A DNA stretch of 64,000 nucleotides from Colletotrichum lupini. Its lineage: Eukaryota > Ascomycota > Sordariomycetes > Glomerellales > Glomerellaceae. Numbering within the stretch: the first letter of the stretch is position 1; each line of letters begins with the position of its first letter. Positions 19,884-33,600 of the stretch are shown piece by piece. A model generated the notes under the pieces. That model was not told the DNA's origin. It searched no databases and saw nothing but the letters and a program-made list of their open reading frames with translations. A program made the position numbers and the translations under genes. The DNA is taken from the NCBI RefSeq assembly GCF_023278565.1, contig NC_064676.1, positions 1,860,001 to 1,924,000 of the forward strand. Direction: 5' to 3'.

Positions 19884-22800
19884 ATGTCCGACGCAGACTT
19901 CGAGACTGTCCGGAAGCTCCAGGCGGAGCGCAACGCTGCCGCCGCTGCGAAGAAGGGTTCGACCACTTTCGACCCGAACAATCAACGTGCCGACGCTGGC
20001 ACCAAGCAGAAACTCACCGATAGCTTCGACACCGATCTGTACGATCGAAATGGCGTCGACAAGTTTGCCGGATACAACACGTCCATCCCGGCCGGCGATG
20101 ACGATGACGACGAGATGGAAGGCACCGACAACACGCGCCGTCTCGTCGGCCAGTACACGGCATCGCGTGAAATGATTGACGAGTTTGCACGCGGCGATGG
20201 CGTCGAAGAGGATGACCCCTTGGCTGGCCGGGGCGAGAAGAGCAACAGGATTACCGATCGCGAGACAGACTACCAGAAGCGCCGATTCGATCGCGGTCTC
20301 TCCCCTTCCCGAACCGATGCCTTCGCCAACGGAGACAACAAAAACGGCGATAGCTACCGCGAGATCATGCAGCGGAGAGAGCTTGAAAGAGAGGAGGAAC
20401 GCGTTGCAAGGGAGATCCAGGCCAAGGCCGCGAGGGGTCCCGAGGAAGACGGCAACATCGCCCCAGCGACTCTGAGAGACGACGATAAGGAAAACGCGGA
20501 AGCTGGCTCTACCGATGCTGTCTCTTCTGGAAGGAAGCGCAAGAAAAGGTGGGATGTCGCGACCACGACAGCTGACGAGGAAGCTGCTCAGCCATCTGAG
20601 CCCGCCAAGTCGAAGCGCTCGCGTTGGGACCAGGCCCCCTCTCTGGAGCCTGCAGATGCACCAAAGAAACGGTCAAGGTGGGATCAGGCCCCTTCGGCCA
20701 CTCCAATGGGTAACCAGGGTCTCGCCACGCCAATGCACCCGTCACAGGCGGGAAGCGCAGCCTTGCCTACGACTTTCGGTACCGATATCTCAGGACGCAA
20801 CGCGCCCATCAGTGACGAAGAGTTGGACGCGCTTCTCCCCGGCGAGGAACAGGGATACAAGATTCTCGAGCCACCGCCAGGATACGCTCCCATTCGCGCG
20901 CCTGCTCATAAGCTCATGGCTACCCCAGCACCGCAGACTGGGTTCATGATGCAGGACCCTGACGCCGTTAGATTGAGCGGAAAGCCTGTGCCGGCAGAAA
21001 TTCCCGGCATTGGTGACCTGCAGTTCTTCAAGGCCGAGGATATGGCGTACTTCGGTAAGCTGACCGATGGTTCTGACGAGAACAGCTTGAGCGTGGACGA
21101 AATGAAGGAGAGGAAGATCATGAGGCTGCTCTTGAAAGTCAAGAATGGTACTCCACCAATGCGTAAAACTGCTCTGAGACAGCTCACCGACAATGCCAGG
21201 CAGTTTGGAGCCGGTCCGCTCTTCGACCAGATTCTTCCCCTGCTCATGGAGAAGACTTTGGAAGACCAGGAGCGTCATTTGCTTGTCAAGGTCATCGATC
21301 GTATTCTCTACAAGCTCGATGACTTGGTGCGGCCATATGTGCACAAGATTTTGGTCGTTATCGAGCCGCTGCTCATCGATCAAGACTACTACGCCAGAGT
21401 CGAAGGTCGTGAGATCATTTCCAACCTCAGTAAAGCGGCTGGTCTGGCCACCATGATCAGCACGATGAGACCAGATATCGACCATGTCGACGAGTACGTG
21501 CGAAACACCACCGCAAGAGCTTTCGCCGTTGTGGCGTCCGCCCTCGGTATTCCGGCCCTGCTGCCTTTCCTTCGGGCAGTGTGTCGCAGCAAGAAGTCAT
21601 GGCAAGCCCGCCATACTGGTGTCAAGATTGTGCAGCAAATTCCTATCCTAATGGGCTGCGCCGTCCTTCCGCACCTCAAGGGCTTGGTCGACTGCATCGG
21701 GCCCAACCTGAACGACGAGCAGACCAAGGTCAGGACAGTCACCAGCTTGGCTATTGCCGCGCTTGCCGAAGCTTCAAACCCCTACGGTATTGAGAGCTTC
21801 GACGATATCCTCAACCCGCTGTGGACTGGAGCTCGCAAGCAAAGAGGCAAGGGTTTGGCTGGTTTCCTCAAGGCCGTCGGTTTCATCATCCCGCTCATGG
21901 ATGAGGAATATGCCAACTACTACACCAGTCAGATTATGGAGATTCTCCTTCGCGAGTTTTCTTCCCCAGACGAGGAGATGAAGAAGGTTGTCCTGAAGGT
22001 TGTGTCTCAGTGCGCTGGTACTGATGGTGTTACCGCAGGCTACCTTAAGGAGCATGTCCTGGACGAGTTTTTCAAGAGCTTCTGGGTGAGGAGAATGGCT
22101 TTGGACAAGCGCAACTACAGACAGGTTGTCGAAACCACCGTCGATATTGGCCAAAAGGTCGGCGTCAGCGAAATCCTGGAACGAATCGTAGTGAACCTCA
22201 AGGACGAGAGTGAGGCCTACAGGAAAATGACTGTCGAGACAGTGGAGAAGATTGTCGCTAGTTTGGGCGCAGCAGACATCGGCGAGCGTCTTGAGGAGCG
22301 CTTGATCGATGGTATCCTACACTCGTTCCAGGAACAGAGCGTGGAAGACATTGTCATGCTCAACGGTTTCGGCTCCGTCGTCAACGCCCTGGGATCGCGC
22401 TGCAAGCCATACCTGCCCCAGATCGTCAGTACCATCCTCTGGCGATTGAACAACAAGTCAGCAACAGTACGGCAGCAAGCAGCCGACCTCATCTCACGCA
22501 TTGCTATGGTCATGAAGCAATGCGGAGAGGACGCTTTGATGGGCAAGTTGGGCATCGTCCTTTATGAATACCTGGGTGAGGAGTACCCCGAGGTTCTTGG
22601 TTCCATCTTGGGAGCTCTGAGGTCCATCGTCACGGTTGTCGGTATTACACAGATGCAACCTCCTATCAAGGACTTGCTGCCAAGACTCACCCCTATCCTG
22701 CGTAACCGACACGAAAAGGTCCAAGAAAACACCATCGACCTGGTCGGTCGTATCGCCGATCGCGGCCCCGAGAGTGTGAACGCCCGCGAGTGGATGCGTA

Positions 22801-23534
22801 TCTGCTTCGAGCTCCTCGACATGCTGAAGGCACACAAGAAGGGCATCCGTCGTGCCGCCAACAACACTTTTGGTTTCATCGCTAAGGCCATCGGTCCCCA
22901 GGATGTGCTCGCCACGCTGCTGAACAATCTTCGCGTGCAGGAGCGTCAGTCCCGTGTCAACACAGCTGTTGCCATTGGTATCGTTGCCGAGACTTGCGCC
23001 CCCTTCACTGTTCTTCCCGCCCTCATGAACGAGTACCGCGTTCCCGAGCTCAACGTACAAAACGGTGTGCTCAAATCCCTCTCTTTCCTATTTGAGTACA
23101 TTGGCGAGATGGCCAAGGACTACGTCTATGCTGTCACCCCTCTGCTCGAGGATGCTCTCATCGACCGCGACCAAGTCCATCGACAGACGGCCGCATCTGT
23201 CGTCAAGCATATCGCGCTTGGCGTTGTCGGCCTTGGATGCGAGGACGCAATGGTTCATCTTCTCAACCTCCTATATCCCAACCTCTTCGAAACGAGTCCT
23301 CACGTCATTGACCGTATCATCGAGGCCATCGAAGCCATCCGCATGGCGGTTGGCCCTGGCGTCGTTCTCAACTATGTATGGGCAGGCCTGTTCCATCCTG
23401 CGCGCAAGGTACGGCAGCCTTATTGGCGGCTGTACAACGACGCGTACGTCCAGGGTGCCGATGCCATGGTACCATACTATCCCAACCTGGACGAGGAAAA
23501 GGTTGACAGGTCAGAGCTTGCAATCATGCTCTAA
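19884..23534 (+). CDS. prp10: Splicing factor 3B subunit 1 (U2 snRNP, Prp10/Hsh155)
   Basis: Intron-less, 1216 residues, close to the length of other fungal orthologues. It is the core scaffold of SF3b in the U2 snRNP and clamps the branch-site helix during pre-mRNA splicing. The N-terminal third is charged and disordered. It carries three Arg-Trp-Asp motifs preceded by basic residues (Trp223, Trp248, Trp266; the last two read SRWDQAP), which match U2AF-homology ligand motifs. An SF3b p14/PHF5A-contacting segment follows. From about residue 380 to the end there are about 20 HEAT repeats with near-invariant stretches such as [40 protein letters not shown] and [20 protein letters not shown]. 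The start ATG follows CAAA. Confidence 0.97.
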   Translation: MSDADFETVRKLQAERNAAAAAKKGSTTFDPNNQRADAGTKQKLTDSFDTDLYDRNGVDKFAGYNTSIPAGDDDDDEMEGTDNTRRLVGQYTASREMIDEFARGDGVEEDDPLAGRGEKSNRITDRETDYQKRRFDRGLSPSRTDAFANGDNKNGDSYREIMQRRELEREEERVAREIQAKAARGPEEDGNIAPATLRDDDKENAEAGSTDAVSSGRKRKKRWDVATTTADEEAAQPSEPAKSKRSRWDQAPSLEPADAPKKRSRWDQAPSATPMGNQGLATPMHPSQAGSAALPTTFGTDISGRNAPISDEELDALLPGEEQGYKILEPPPGYAPIRAPAHKLMATPAPQTGFMMQDPDAVRLSGKPVPAEIPGIGDLQFFKAEDMAYFGKLTDGSDENSLSVDEMKERKIMRLLLKVKNGTPPMRKTALRQLTDNARQFGAGPLFDQILPLLMEKTLEDQERHLLVKVIDRILYKLDDLVRPYVHKILVVIEPLLIDQDYYARVEGREIISNLSKAAGLATMISTMRPDIDHVDEYVRNTTARAFAVVASALGIPALLPFLRAVCRSKKSWQARHTGVKIVQQIPILMGCAVLPHLKGLVDCIGPNLNDEQTKVRTVTSLAIAALAEASNPYGIESFDDILNPLWTGARKQRGKGLAGFLKAVGFIIPLMDEEYANYYTSQIMEILLREFSSPDEEMKKVVLKVVSQCAGTDGVTAGYLKEHVLDEFFKSFWVRRMALDKRNYRQVVETTVDIGQKVGVSEILERIVVNLKDESEAYRKMTVETVEKIVASLGAADIGERLEERLIDGILHSFQEQSVEDIVMLNGFGSVVNALGSRCKPYLPQIVSTILWRLNNKSATVRQQAADLISRIAMVMKQCGEDALMGKLGIVLYEYLGEEYPEVLGSILGALRSIVTVVGITQMQPPIKDLLPRLTPILRNRHEKVQENTIDLVGRIADRGPESVNAREWMRICFELLDMLKAHKKGIRRAANNTFGFIAKAIGPQDVLATLLNNLRVQERQSRVNTAVAIGIVAETCAPFTVLPALMNEYRVPELNVQNGVLKSLSFLFEYIGEMAKDYVYAVTPLLEDALIDRDQVHRQTAASVVKHIALGVVGLGCEDAMVHLLNLLYPNLFETSPHVIDRIIEAIEAIRMAVGPGVVLNYVWAGLFHPARKVRQPYWRLYNDAYVQGADAMVPYYPNLDEEKVDRSELAIML

Positions 23535-26500
23535 GTTTAGGGAGAACACGGGAAGGGAGGGATATCAGAGGCAAGCGGGGCATAAGGTTCAACGGGTCTT
23601 CAGGGTTTGATTTTCTTCTACGATATCCAAGAAGGGATGTGTTCTTTTTTTTCCGGGCCCGCACAGGCTCTAGGGGAGTGTGTTCCGAGAGCGAGCGAGC
23701 GAACGGACGGGCCGCGGGGGTGAGGCTCTGATCCGGGCTTAGGGGAAGGAAGAAGGAAGAAGCAGAAGAAGAGCAAGAGACTTGTAGCGCGTGTTCGACG
23801 GGCGCAGGGTAGGCAGCCATTGTACTTGAGTCATAATACTCGCATCGTGTAGACTTTTCTTGGTTTTTTTTTTTTTCTTCATTTGGTGGAGCATTCAGAG
23901 CAGCCAAAAAACAAATCAGCGGCGTTATTTGATCTTAATGGGCAGAATTAAAACTCCACGATGAAAGCTCCATTTTGATTTTTGTTGTTGAGAACTTGGG
24001 ATACCAGTAATAATTCCCTCATTTTTTCTTCTACATGCTTTCTCATCTCGCTGTGCCCGCAGAAGCCCCCCCGGGTGACCCTGAACTGGAGAAACGTGCT
24101 CGTCCGTTCGCTGTAATATGACTCGGGGCTTCCGGACGGCGGGGTGCAAATGGGGTGGGCTGTATCTCGCTCGAACGGCTGTCTCCGTGAAGCTTTTCAC
24201 GTCTCACGGGTTACCGGTCTGAAGGTGACGGGGATTCTTGTTCCCACTCTGTGAGAGAACTCTGCGGCTTCTGTCAGGCACGGAATGAATAGGGTTATAG
24301 TAAGCGGTGAACGATCTTCTCTAGATACAGAGTTTTTCGGCGACTGCTTCGTAGCTGGATACCTTGTTGAGCACCGACCCCCGGCCGGCTGGGGCAAATG
24401 AGGCAGAGAGTTTGTACGCGGAGGATGGACGCATGTTTACTATCTCATCCGTGTGTATGGAACCCATATGATGTGGGATCCGTACGGTATGCTAAACTAT
24501 ATGTTCTGACCCGCCCGTGTTGAGTGTGCCTTCATGACAAGACGTGGCGTGTTGATAATGTACGAATATACCTGACCTTGCCCTATTCACTTCCTTTACC
24601 CTTCCCTCGAAATGAATGTTGTCCAAACCACCCCAGTCGCGGCACGCCGGCAGCGGGAGTCAAAGAGGCATTAGGGGACTCAGAGAGCAAGTGCCAACAG
24701 CCAAGGCGTCTATCCGTAAGTGACTACTTACTATCCTATATTCAGATATTGGGAAACGGGCGCAATGCAAAGCAAGGACCAACATCTATCATCCACACCC
24801 CCTCAACTCACCCAATCCACCGCTCGCCGGTATTGCGGGGGCGACGAGAAGAAGAAGAGAAAGAAGCTTGGGGCCCGCCGCCCCAGAAGGGGGAAGGGGG
24901 AAGAAGCTTGAAAGCTTGACACACGATTCAGCCTCGTCTTGCCTAGCTACAATTGTATTCCGCATATTATACGGAGCTCACAAAGAAGAAGAGGAACCAC
25001 ATTTACACTCAAAAATCAACAATCTCCAAATGCAGTCTTCCCGGGTCATCTGGTGTATAGCGGAGAGCTGGTGGGGCGAAAGGGGGTGTGCTCTTGAGCC
25101 TTGATTGCGTATAAGTCATGTTTTGGTACAATACTGTGTATTCTAGTCATGTTCAAATCCGAGCATTGTATATCGGGAAACCCGGACCCCCCGCTTGTAG
25201 TCCCGCGGCCACGGGAGTGGGAGAGAGATTGATGAACGGGGAAAGGCACTGGAGAAAACCGAAAGGAGGCAACCTGTGTTTCGGAAAATGTCTCCTGTGA
25301 TAGACCTCCGTGAGCCCACGGGGAGTCTGGGGATGGGAAGTCATCGTGAACTTTTACCCGACCCCCGCCGCGCGATTCAAGAAAACCAGTCAGCCTCGGG
25401 CCCATCGGCCGCCTTGCGTCCTCAAACGCGTTGCATATAGCACAAACGTATTATCACAACAACTCTCCTAAACTGGGGAAACTCTGCAGCCCCGTTGAAA
25501 AGGTCTGAACTATGAAGTCTGAACCACATCATCATCCCCGATTCCCCCGGTGTCCAGCTTGATCCAAGCAGCAGGACGTTAAAAAAAATAGAACTGTGTC
25601 CTAGTATACATGTTGTCCAAGGATGGCCCCGATACAAGTTTACCCAGAGGTTGAAGAGGATTTCGAAAACGCCGATTCATCTGCCTTTCCACTTCTGCCC
25701 AGCGAATGGATTAGATGGATGGCCTTGCTACCGCCAGGCACAGCTCACGTGTTCCTCATTGCGTCGGCGGATGGTTAGAAATAAGCATCCCACATATTGG
25801 TCGAAAGGAAGAGGAGAAAAGTTTTACAGACATGATCCTTTCCCACCTCCGTACGGGGGAGAGCTTGGCTCCGTGCCGCAGGAACAGCCGGGCGAAAGGA
25901 TACCTTGTTCGGTTAGCAAAATGAACCACTTATTCAAGCTTCCCACCTTGAAGGAAAAAAGTTGCAAGTCCCTGGCGCTCTCACGTCAATATCGTAAGTC
26001 AAGATTCAAGTGTCGTCGCCGTCTGTCATTGTCGTCGACGCCGCGATCAGCAGTACCACCGTACCTATCTTGTGGGTCAGGGGGCAGCATATCGCCGTCC
26101 CCTTCTCCCCTCTTTTGTGTTGTTTGAGATGTCGACGGAATGCAACTCACTCAGGGGCAGGGCTGGTTTGGTTGGTCGGTTGGCACGCTCGGTTGGCGGT
26201 GGCCTGGCAGGCTGCGGGTTGCGCTCCTGATGTTGCTGTCGGTACCACGCTGCCCTTTATTAGCTTGTTGTTCTTCTGTTCCCTCCCCCCTTCCCCTTCG
26301 CTGTATGGTACAGTTCCCGTGGGGAATGAAAACCCCTCCTGTCGAAAAATGCGAGATTCAGGTGAGCCAACGCGGGTAGATTGTCGAATGTTGTAGTGTA
26401 AAATATGGAGGGAAAGGGGATCAAGGTCTCGTTTCAAGTGCAAAGAGCCTCAATTCCTGAGTTCGCCAACCTCATCGCAACCGGTTCGCTGTGTAAAGTC

Positions 26501-29500
26501 GCTAGGCCTGGTGGCGCTGCGACTGCAAGAGGCGATATCGGAAAGTGAATTGCGGTCTTGGTCTCTGCCGTGGGCTTGCTCTTGCTCGGATATGCAAACC
26601 CCCGAAAGTGTCCACAACGCAATGTAATCCGCACAAGCGAGCGGCTTTCCTGGCTCCTGAGACATTCCGTTGTTTTCGTCCAGCGGTTTGCGGACATCCG
26701 CGCCGTCTCACACTCGGCTCACTACCAAAAGGCGCCCCATCTTTGCTTCCTTTTTCTCCAGACCGCGTCTACGTGTGTTCTCAAGCCTCACTGGCAAAGG
26801 AAACGGTCGCGACGGCGTCAGCGTTGCCTCTCGCGCAAAGGGACACTGCGGGGGATCTGCGCGCCTGCGTCAACTGGGTAAACTGAGTTGAGGCTAGACG
26901 GCCATAGTCTGGGCTGACTTGAGGCGTTCCTAGTGTAATAATCGCCCTTCCACAGTGCTTGGACCAACCACTTCAGTCCCCCAAACTCCATATTGGTGTT
27001 CCTCTTAAGCAACGATCGACATTTTACCCCCGGGAATTTTTTCAAGTCCCGCGGCGCCGTCTTCATCTCTAGATAACGTGGATAACGACCAAAACTAAAA
27101 CAGTAAGCACTGTCTCGGTGAGCTCGGCCAAATTCACTGGCAGGACAGGGGCTCTTTGCAGGAGGAATGGGCGAATCTTGAGGCGGGCATAGCGGGACTC
27201 TATATGGAAAGACATGTTCGAGACAGCCACAGCGGAAGGCCGATGAGACTCGGATTCCCTAGACAATCTTGCCTCATTTACATGCCGCCTCTATCGAAGC
27301 ACTAGACCAAGGGAATGGAAGGCAAGGCGTGTTTAAGGTATGCGGTACGCATTCAACCAGACCACTGCGTCATGTCTCATCTGATTAGAAAAGAGTCGTC
27401 ACAGATACAGATACTGAGGTCGTAGTGCCGACGCGCCGTTGTGAACTTTCGATCCAAGGGGGAGGGGAGGGGGGAAGTGGCGGTTTTCAGGACCTATCCG
27501 AGAATGGACATGCTCACAAGCAACAGCATGGTTTCGACCGTGTTCGACAGCACAGAAGAAGACATATCGTTAGCTGGCGTTTCGTCCCTAAATCATATCG
27601 GCATCGTCCTCGTGTCGTCTCATGTGCGAGATCTCCATGATCGTCATAGATCATCGTTGTCATCGTGCTGTCGTCCCTTCTCCCACGAGGATTCAACATC
27701 GCCCGAAAGCTTCCCCAGACTGCTGCACCCCATTTTGTTTACCAAGCCGCAAGAAGCAGGCACTGCTGCACTGGCAGGCAGGCCGCCAGCGTGCTCCGTG
27801 ACCATTCAAATTCGGTGAAGGCAGCGGCGGATTTACCGCGGGATTGCTGATTAGTGCATATGCAAATGCTCAGCAGGCACTTCTGGGAACAAAGTTTGCG
27901 CCAAAAGCGCAGGGCTGCGCAAGGTGCAGGTTGGCGCATTGGAATACTTTGGTCAGCGCATTCCACTAGCAAACGGTTTGGCGCCGGGGGACGTTCGGAA
28001 CGACGAAGTAAGTTCTCGCAAGCTTGCAAGTTGCAGGGAAGATGACGGAGCAACTGTGCCGTCTCCATGACTGAGCGAGTAAGTCAAGCTTGGCAGGCCA
28101 TGACTGTTGAGTGGTGTTGAGAGTGACTCGAACAGCACCTGACAGCTATGGAGGCACGGAGGTATCTGTATAGCAAGGACGAGAGGGATGGCAGGATATT
28201 GTGAGTTTCCTGCTGAATCCCAGATCTGAAGCATCTGTAAGGGAGGATGAGTGTGGACAGAGAAGGTATGGAGGGAGCGTTGGCGCGGGGGTTGCGCGTC
28301 GTTGTGTTGGGAAGGCCTTGTCCGAATCAAATTTGTGTCTGGAAAGCCTCATCCTCAAGGACCGACCCGGAAAACAAGAGTGGCAAACCGCAACAGCTGT
28401 GTGCGATAACGCCGGGCACGGGGCTGGCTGCGCAGGCCGGTGCATCCGCAAATGCAAATGTGAAGGCGGAAGTGCGTTTCGGTCGATATCTCTCGAATGA
28501 CAGTCGAAAAGTTGTTACGGGGATGATCTGAATTGCTGGGACGAAACAATTCCGGGGAAAGAAAAGTTAATAAACTCGCGGTACACAAGCTGGGGCGTTC
28601 CTATTCGGTATGCATCCTGCTTTCCATTTTACTCAAGGTGAGAAAGAGGGGGGTATCCGTACTTTTGTTACTTTTGTAGGTACCTTACATGGAGATGACC
28701 TGAGTAGGTATGCATACCTACGTGCCTGCCTGTGCACATATCAGACGGAAGGTGGAATCGGTGGAAGGTTGAAAGGGTGATGTAGCACGGTAGATAATTA
28801 TTTGGGAAAAGGGGAAAGATCGCAAGGTGACCTCTTGCTGTTTCGGAATAAGAGGTAGGCGAAAGCAGGCTCGCAAGGGGCGTTTACGTCATTGAGTGTT
28901 TCGAAACATATCCCACGATGCCCCTTCCACGCTCGGTTTCCCCCATGTTTGGGGGCGTGAAGATGCGGCAAGCACAGCCAGCCCTACCGAGTACCGAGAG
29001 CTCCGTACGCATACACCTGCCTCGACATCAGATGTGTATGTACGCTAAGAGGTGTCAGATGTCTGGTACCAAGGGAAGAAGCGTGCCTTATTCAATGCTT
29101 TGCCTAAGGTAGGTACGGATACCTGCCTTCAGAATAGAATATAGCTGCCCTGAATTCACGGTAAGGAAGGAAGCAATTGAGAATGAAATCACCCGACTGG
29201 AATGAGTGCACAACTGTTCAGGGCAGCCGCCCGGAAGCCTCGCCTTCCTCTCCCGCCTCGCCTTACCTTACCTTAGGTAATTAATTAGGAACCATCTCGA
29301 CAACATCCGTCCGATTTTGACAACACTGACCTCATGTCATCCAACCTCACCACTGAGAAAGCGAAACCCCACATTTGCCTTTCTTAACGCCAACGTCTGT
29401 CTCCTACCAGGTCAAACCCATCCCCTCACCCCTCAGCGCGAGTCGACCACATCGGATCAAGATTACATGGCTATGTCCTGTCAACAATACCCTGCCTTTC

Positions 29501-30646
29501 GAGTTCCATCCACAACAAGTCTGAGCAATGATGGCATCCGCACGCTCACCATGTACTTCATCGTCGATGCTGTCCAGCGCTGACTTCACTTTCTTGTTCC
29601 CCTCCAAAGTTCCTCGTTCGCGGCTTTGACCAAGGTGGACATTTCCTTCGAACTATCCCCTTTCTCGGCGCTAGTCAGTCCACATCGCCTTGACCTCAGC
29701 ATGACGCCGCCGCCTAGTAGCTCCATGCTATTCTGTTCTTGTCCTGACCGATTCGCACCGTTACTCGCGTGCTGGCACAAGGCTTGCCGGCTCCAGCAAT
29801 CCCGCCATTAGAAGATGCAGCTACATGGCTCGCGGCCCTGCCTCTTTGGCCTCTGCCATGGCATTTGGGCTTTGGCCTTTCCCTCTGCTCTTACGGCCAT
29901 GTCCTTCCATGGCATTAAACTGGAGCTACGGGATCAACACGAACATTCCGATGCTGCCAGGGAGACGTTCGTCCCGTCTCGGTAGGCGTTGCTCAGGGCG
30001 TTTGGCTGTCAGCCACAAGTCGTCTGCAACAGGATACGCGCGTCACCTGTCATTCGCTCCACCATCTTCAGAAGCCGAGAAGCTCACACAACATACAACC
30101 GAGCTTCCGACGTTGACTACAACACGTCTGAAGGCCTCTCGGTTTTGCCTTTCCCCCCTTTTTTCAGGAACGGACCACGGGTAGCACACCGCCGAACACG
30201 AGAGAGACATGACAGGATGGGACGGGATCAATCGCTCCATCTCTCCCCGGCCTTCCATAGCTATTTCGAGCCGGCTTTCAACACTACAAAAAAAAAACCT
30301 TACATGATACCTGAGCGCGAGAGAGTGCTGGTAGTTCAGCGGCTCCATCTCGCATCCTGCGCATCCTGGACACGCTGGCTCTCAGACAGATGCCGCTTAG
30401 CATCGTCAAAATGGCTGCTCCATTATTTCCAATGCAACCGCACACCCGCAAAATGCGAGAACAGGAAATTTCGACTTCGAGAAACCATGTGCCAACCCAC
30501 TGCTGGCCATCTATCTGGCGACGACGCTCTGATGACCCCACATAGAAATCCAAATCAATGCCTGTTCACAGGGTTATCGAATTGCATGGCTTCGAGCAGC
30601 AACATCAAGTCACCAACAGCACCTCATTTCTCAATAACAACAGCAG

Positions 30647-30660
30647 TATCCGTACGGATA
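30647..30660. repeat. 14-bp perfect palindrome TATCCGTACGGATA
   Basis: Two TACGGATA words in opposite orientation sharing their central TA. It is one of many copies of this word in the non-coding DNA, and this copy is the only head-to-head fused pair noticed. Confidence 0.85.
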
Positions 30661-33600
30661 TGCAAGGCCTCCCTCCTCCCCCCACAGGTATGTCTGTAGT
30701 GTAGCAGCACGCAGGACACGCCTAGCCGCTAAAATCTTCAGCTAGGGCTTCGCTGCCGTCCCGGACCCTAGATAATCGAGCCTTGGGGAACAAGAGAAAA
30801 CGACCAAGCGGCCAACGGCCAGCGCGCATCCTGTCATGTTATTATTACCATTTCTCACCACTGGCGCGCCTCACGGCTCTTCCTCGCTCTAATTAAGCCT
30901 CCTCGATCAACTCTAGGAGCCCAGAGACAAGAAACAACACGATGGTACTCTGCGCTTCAGGCACCCCAGGCACAGGAACCTTGACAAAGTGAGGCTGGCA
31001 CGGCTGGGCCGTCTGCAGGACAACAGAAAACGGTCATGATCGACATTCCCCGCTGTGGGCTGCAGAAGAGCTAGGATGATACAATGCGCTACTGTCAGTT
31101 CCAGTATAGCGTCTCCATACAGTTCAATGCCAAGGGAGCTGTCTGGAGTCTCTCTGGATTGCTTGATTGCTTTGGAGAGACAAGAAGACCCGCCTTTGGG
31201 GAATCCATGTCGATTCTGAGACATTCCCTGGTCAATTCAATCAGCAAGGGGTAGGCTGCTTGATCGCTATGCTCTCCCGTCTCCTCCGCTCTCGCTCGCA
31301 GTGCACACTCAGACGGCAGCCAATGCGCACCCCTTTACATAGACGCACTCCTTTCATAACAACTATCGCCAAGGGTGCTTTTGATGAGTTTCTCGTACTC
31401 AGCTGCCGCGATGTGCCTGCACTGCCATCCATTATCGTCGAATCCCACCTGGCCTTACACTAGGCAACCCTATTCAACCCCGTCCTCGACATTGCATTTC
31501 TTCCCTCTCGAACTTCAATCCACCACCAACGTTGCACCCGAGGCGCTGTGGGTCGTGCCCTCACTATTGACCATCACCGACTTTGGCAGGTTGCAAACAT
31601 CCACTCTGATTCCGCACAAGCCCGGCCGCCCGCAGCCCGCTCATCCGCTTGGACGGTAATATGACAGATTGCCTACAGATTCCGGCCGACAGAGAATGTT
31701 TCCTTCAATGCGACCCTGTCGTTGTTTTGGGAGAGAAGATCAGTCAGGTGCCGTTCCGCCGCCGGACTCTGGGCGGTGATCGGCGCCGTCATCATCTCGG
31801 GTATCTGGATCAGGTGGCACTCCACGCTCAACTGCACCTCATTGACGGCTCCATGAATTCTCCTGTGCGTTCGGCCCTACTCAATGCCGTTGACTGCCAG
31901 AAGCTTTGGGGGCCAGGCTTAATCATCCCGTGGCTCACCGAGCCGTCGCGCCGTTTTCCAATAGACTCATTGCTCGGTCAAGGGACGAGCGCGGCTTTCT
32001 CGTGTACGGAGTACGGATGGATAGCCGGCTGTCGTCGCCACCTACCATCGGGTTCTGCATGTGGAGAGGACGCGTTCGCTCCCCTTGAGCTGATGGAGCC
32101 GGGTCTCGTCGGGTTGCCTGCCATGGAAGCTTTTCCCAACCAGCATGTCCCACTCTCAACGACAAGAAATCATCATGTCGAGATCCCACTCCATCGACGA
32201 AGCCATTTCAAAAACTGCTGGATCAGCGCTGAGGTGCTTGTCAGTCTCCGCTACGTTGGCTGGTTGGCACGTTCTCAGACTTCGAAGTCTGTTCACTCAC
32301 CTGGGTCCCCGGGCTCATCGGCGACCTTAACGTTGCTGCTATCAACACTTTGGGCATGGACCTCCCATGTCTAGCGTGTTTCAACTGTCTCTTTCGAGGT
32401 TACCGCCAATTGCCATCCTTTCGAATAGGGCATAGTGAGGCTTTGATTTGAGATGAACGCTGGGGGCAATCTCGAGAACCTTGTCGCAACTCTCCATGTT
32501 CCGCATATCCCATTTCGCTCATTCCGAAAACACCACCATCTGATCATCTTCTTCGGGAAAGGACCTGCAGAGTTGACCCAGCAAAGGCTGTTGAGTCCTC
32601 CAAAGACGGCTCATCCTCATCCAACAATTCCTTGTCTGTCGGCTGTTGCTGAAAGGTTTATTGGGCCAGTCTTCTAAACCGGCGTTCCATCAGGCAGGGT
32701 TGTTCCTGGCCGATCATCTGCGGAACTCTACACACTGGAGACTATCGTCCGGGGATTTTATTGCCGACTTCAGGCCTGGCTCTGCCCAGGCTGCCAGGGT
32801 CTTCAGCCGACAGATGGCCTTTGAGCTGAGGACCCCACCTGCCATCTCCTAGGCCCTAGGGACCCGGGTCGTGATCCAGAAGAATTCAAAAAGAATTATC
32901 CGTTATTAAGAAGATGGGTTCTTGTTATCGGCTCCAGGGAATCCGTTTCTGGATGGGGGCCAAATGAAGCCATCTCTATTGGGCTATCACGGCAGATGTT
33001 ATTTGCCACTTCTTCTTGTCCTCGGACCTTGCCACGAGATGGAAGCTCACACGAAAGTTTTGGGCAGTTCCACGGTGATTCCACTAGTACATGGACACGC
33101 GCATCTGAACTGATATCGGGCCGCTTTTGATTGCCGCGAAGAAGTCGTCGAAGCGCCAACCATCGTGCCAGCCCAGCCTCTGCTTAGCTTCTAAGCCTCT
33201 TCAGAACGTGGAGGTTACTTGAAGTGTTGCTGTTGACACAGGAATCTCAGTTCGGCATGTCTTTGAAACAGAGGCCAATGATGATTGGCTGCCTTGAACC
33301 GTTGCAATCAAGGAGGCAAAATGCTCATCAGGGTCCAGCTTGCGCACTAAGCACGATTAGATGACACTAGGGGATTGTGTCAGAGATTAGTCTGTTGCGG
33401 GCAATGGGCACTTCGTGACCGCTCTTCAATATCCCGTTTGCCCCGGTCTCTGCTAGGGAGGCGGAGAAACAACCGGGGTTGCAGGAACGTTCCGCACTCT
33501 CAGAGTCCTAGCTAGCGTCGCGACACCGGCCATGGGCAAAGAGCGAATCGTGAGAATAGAGCGGTTGAATTCGAGAGCGTCAAAGTGTTGGTGTGTGGCA

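Noticed and set aside
31649..32374. 241-codon plus-strand frame, with another coding-looking frame reaching about 32448
   Set aside because: No recognisable family and no splice model that unites the frames. Length is within what stop-poor DNA gives by chance. A protein search of all three frames would settle it.
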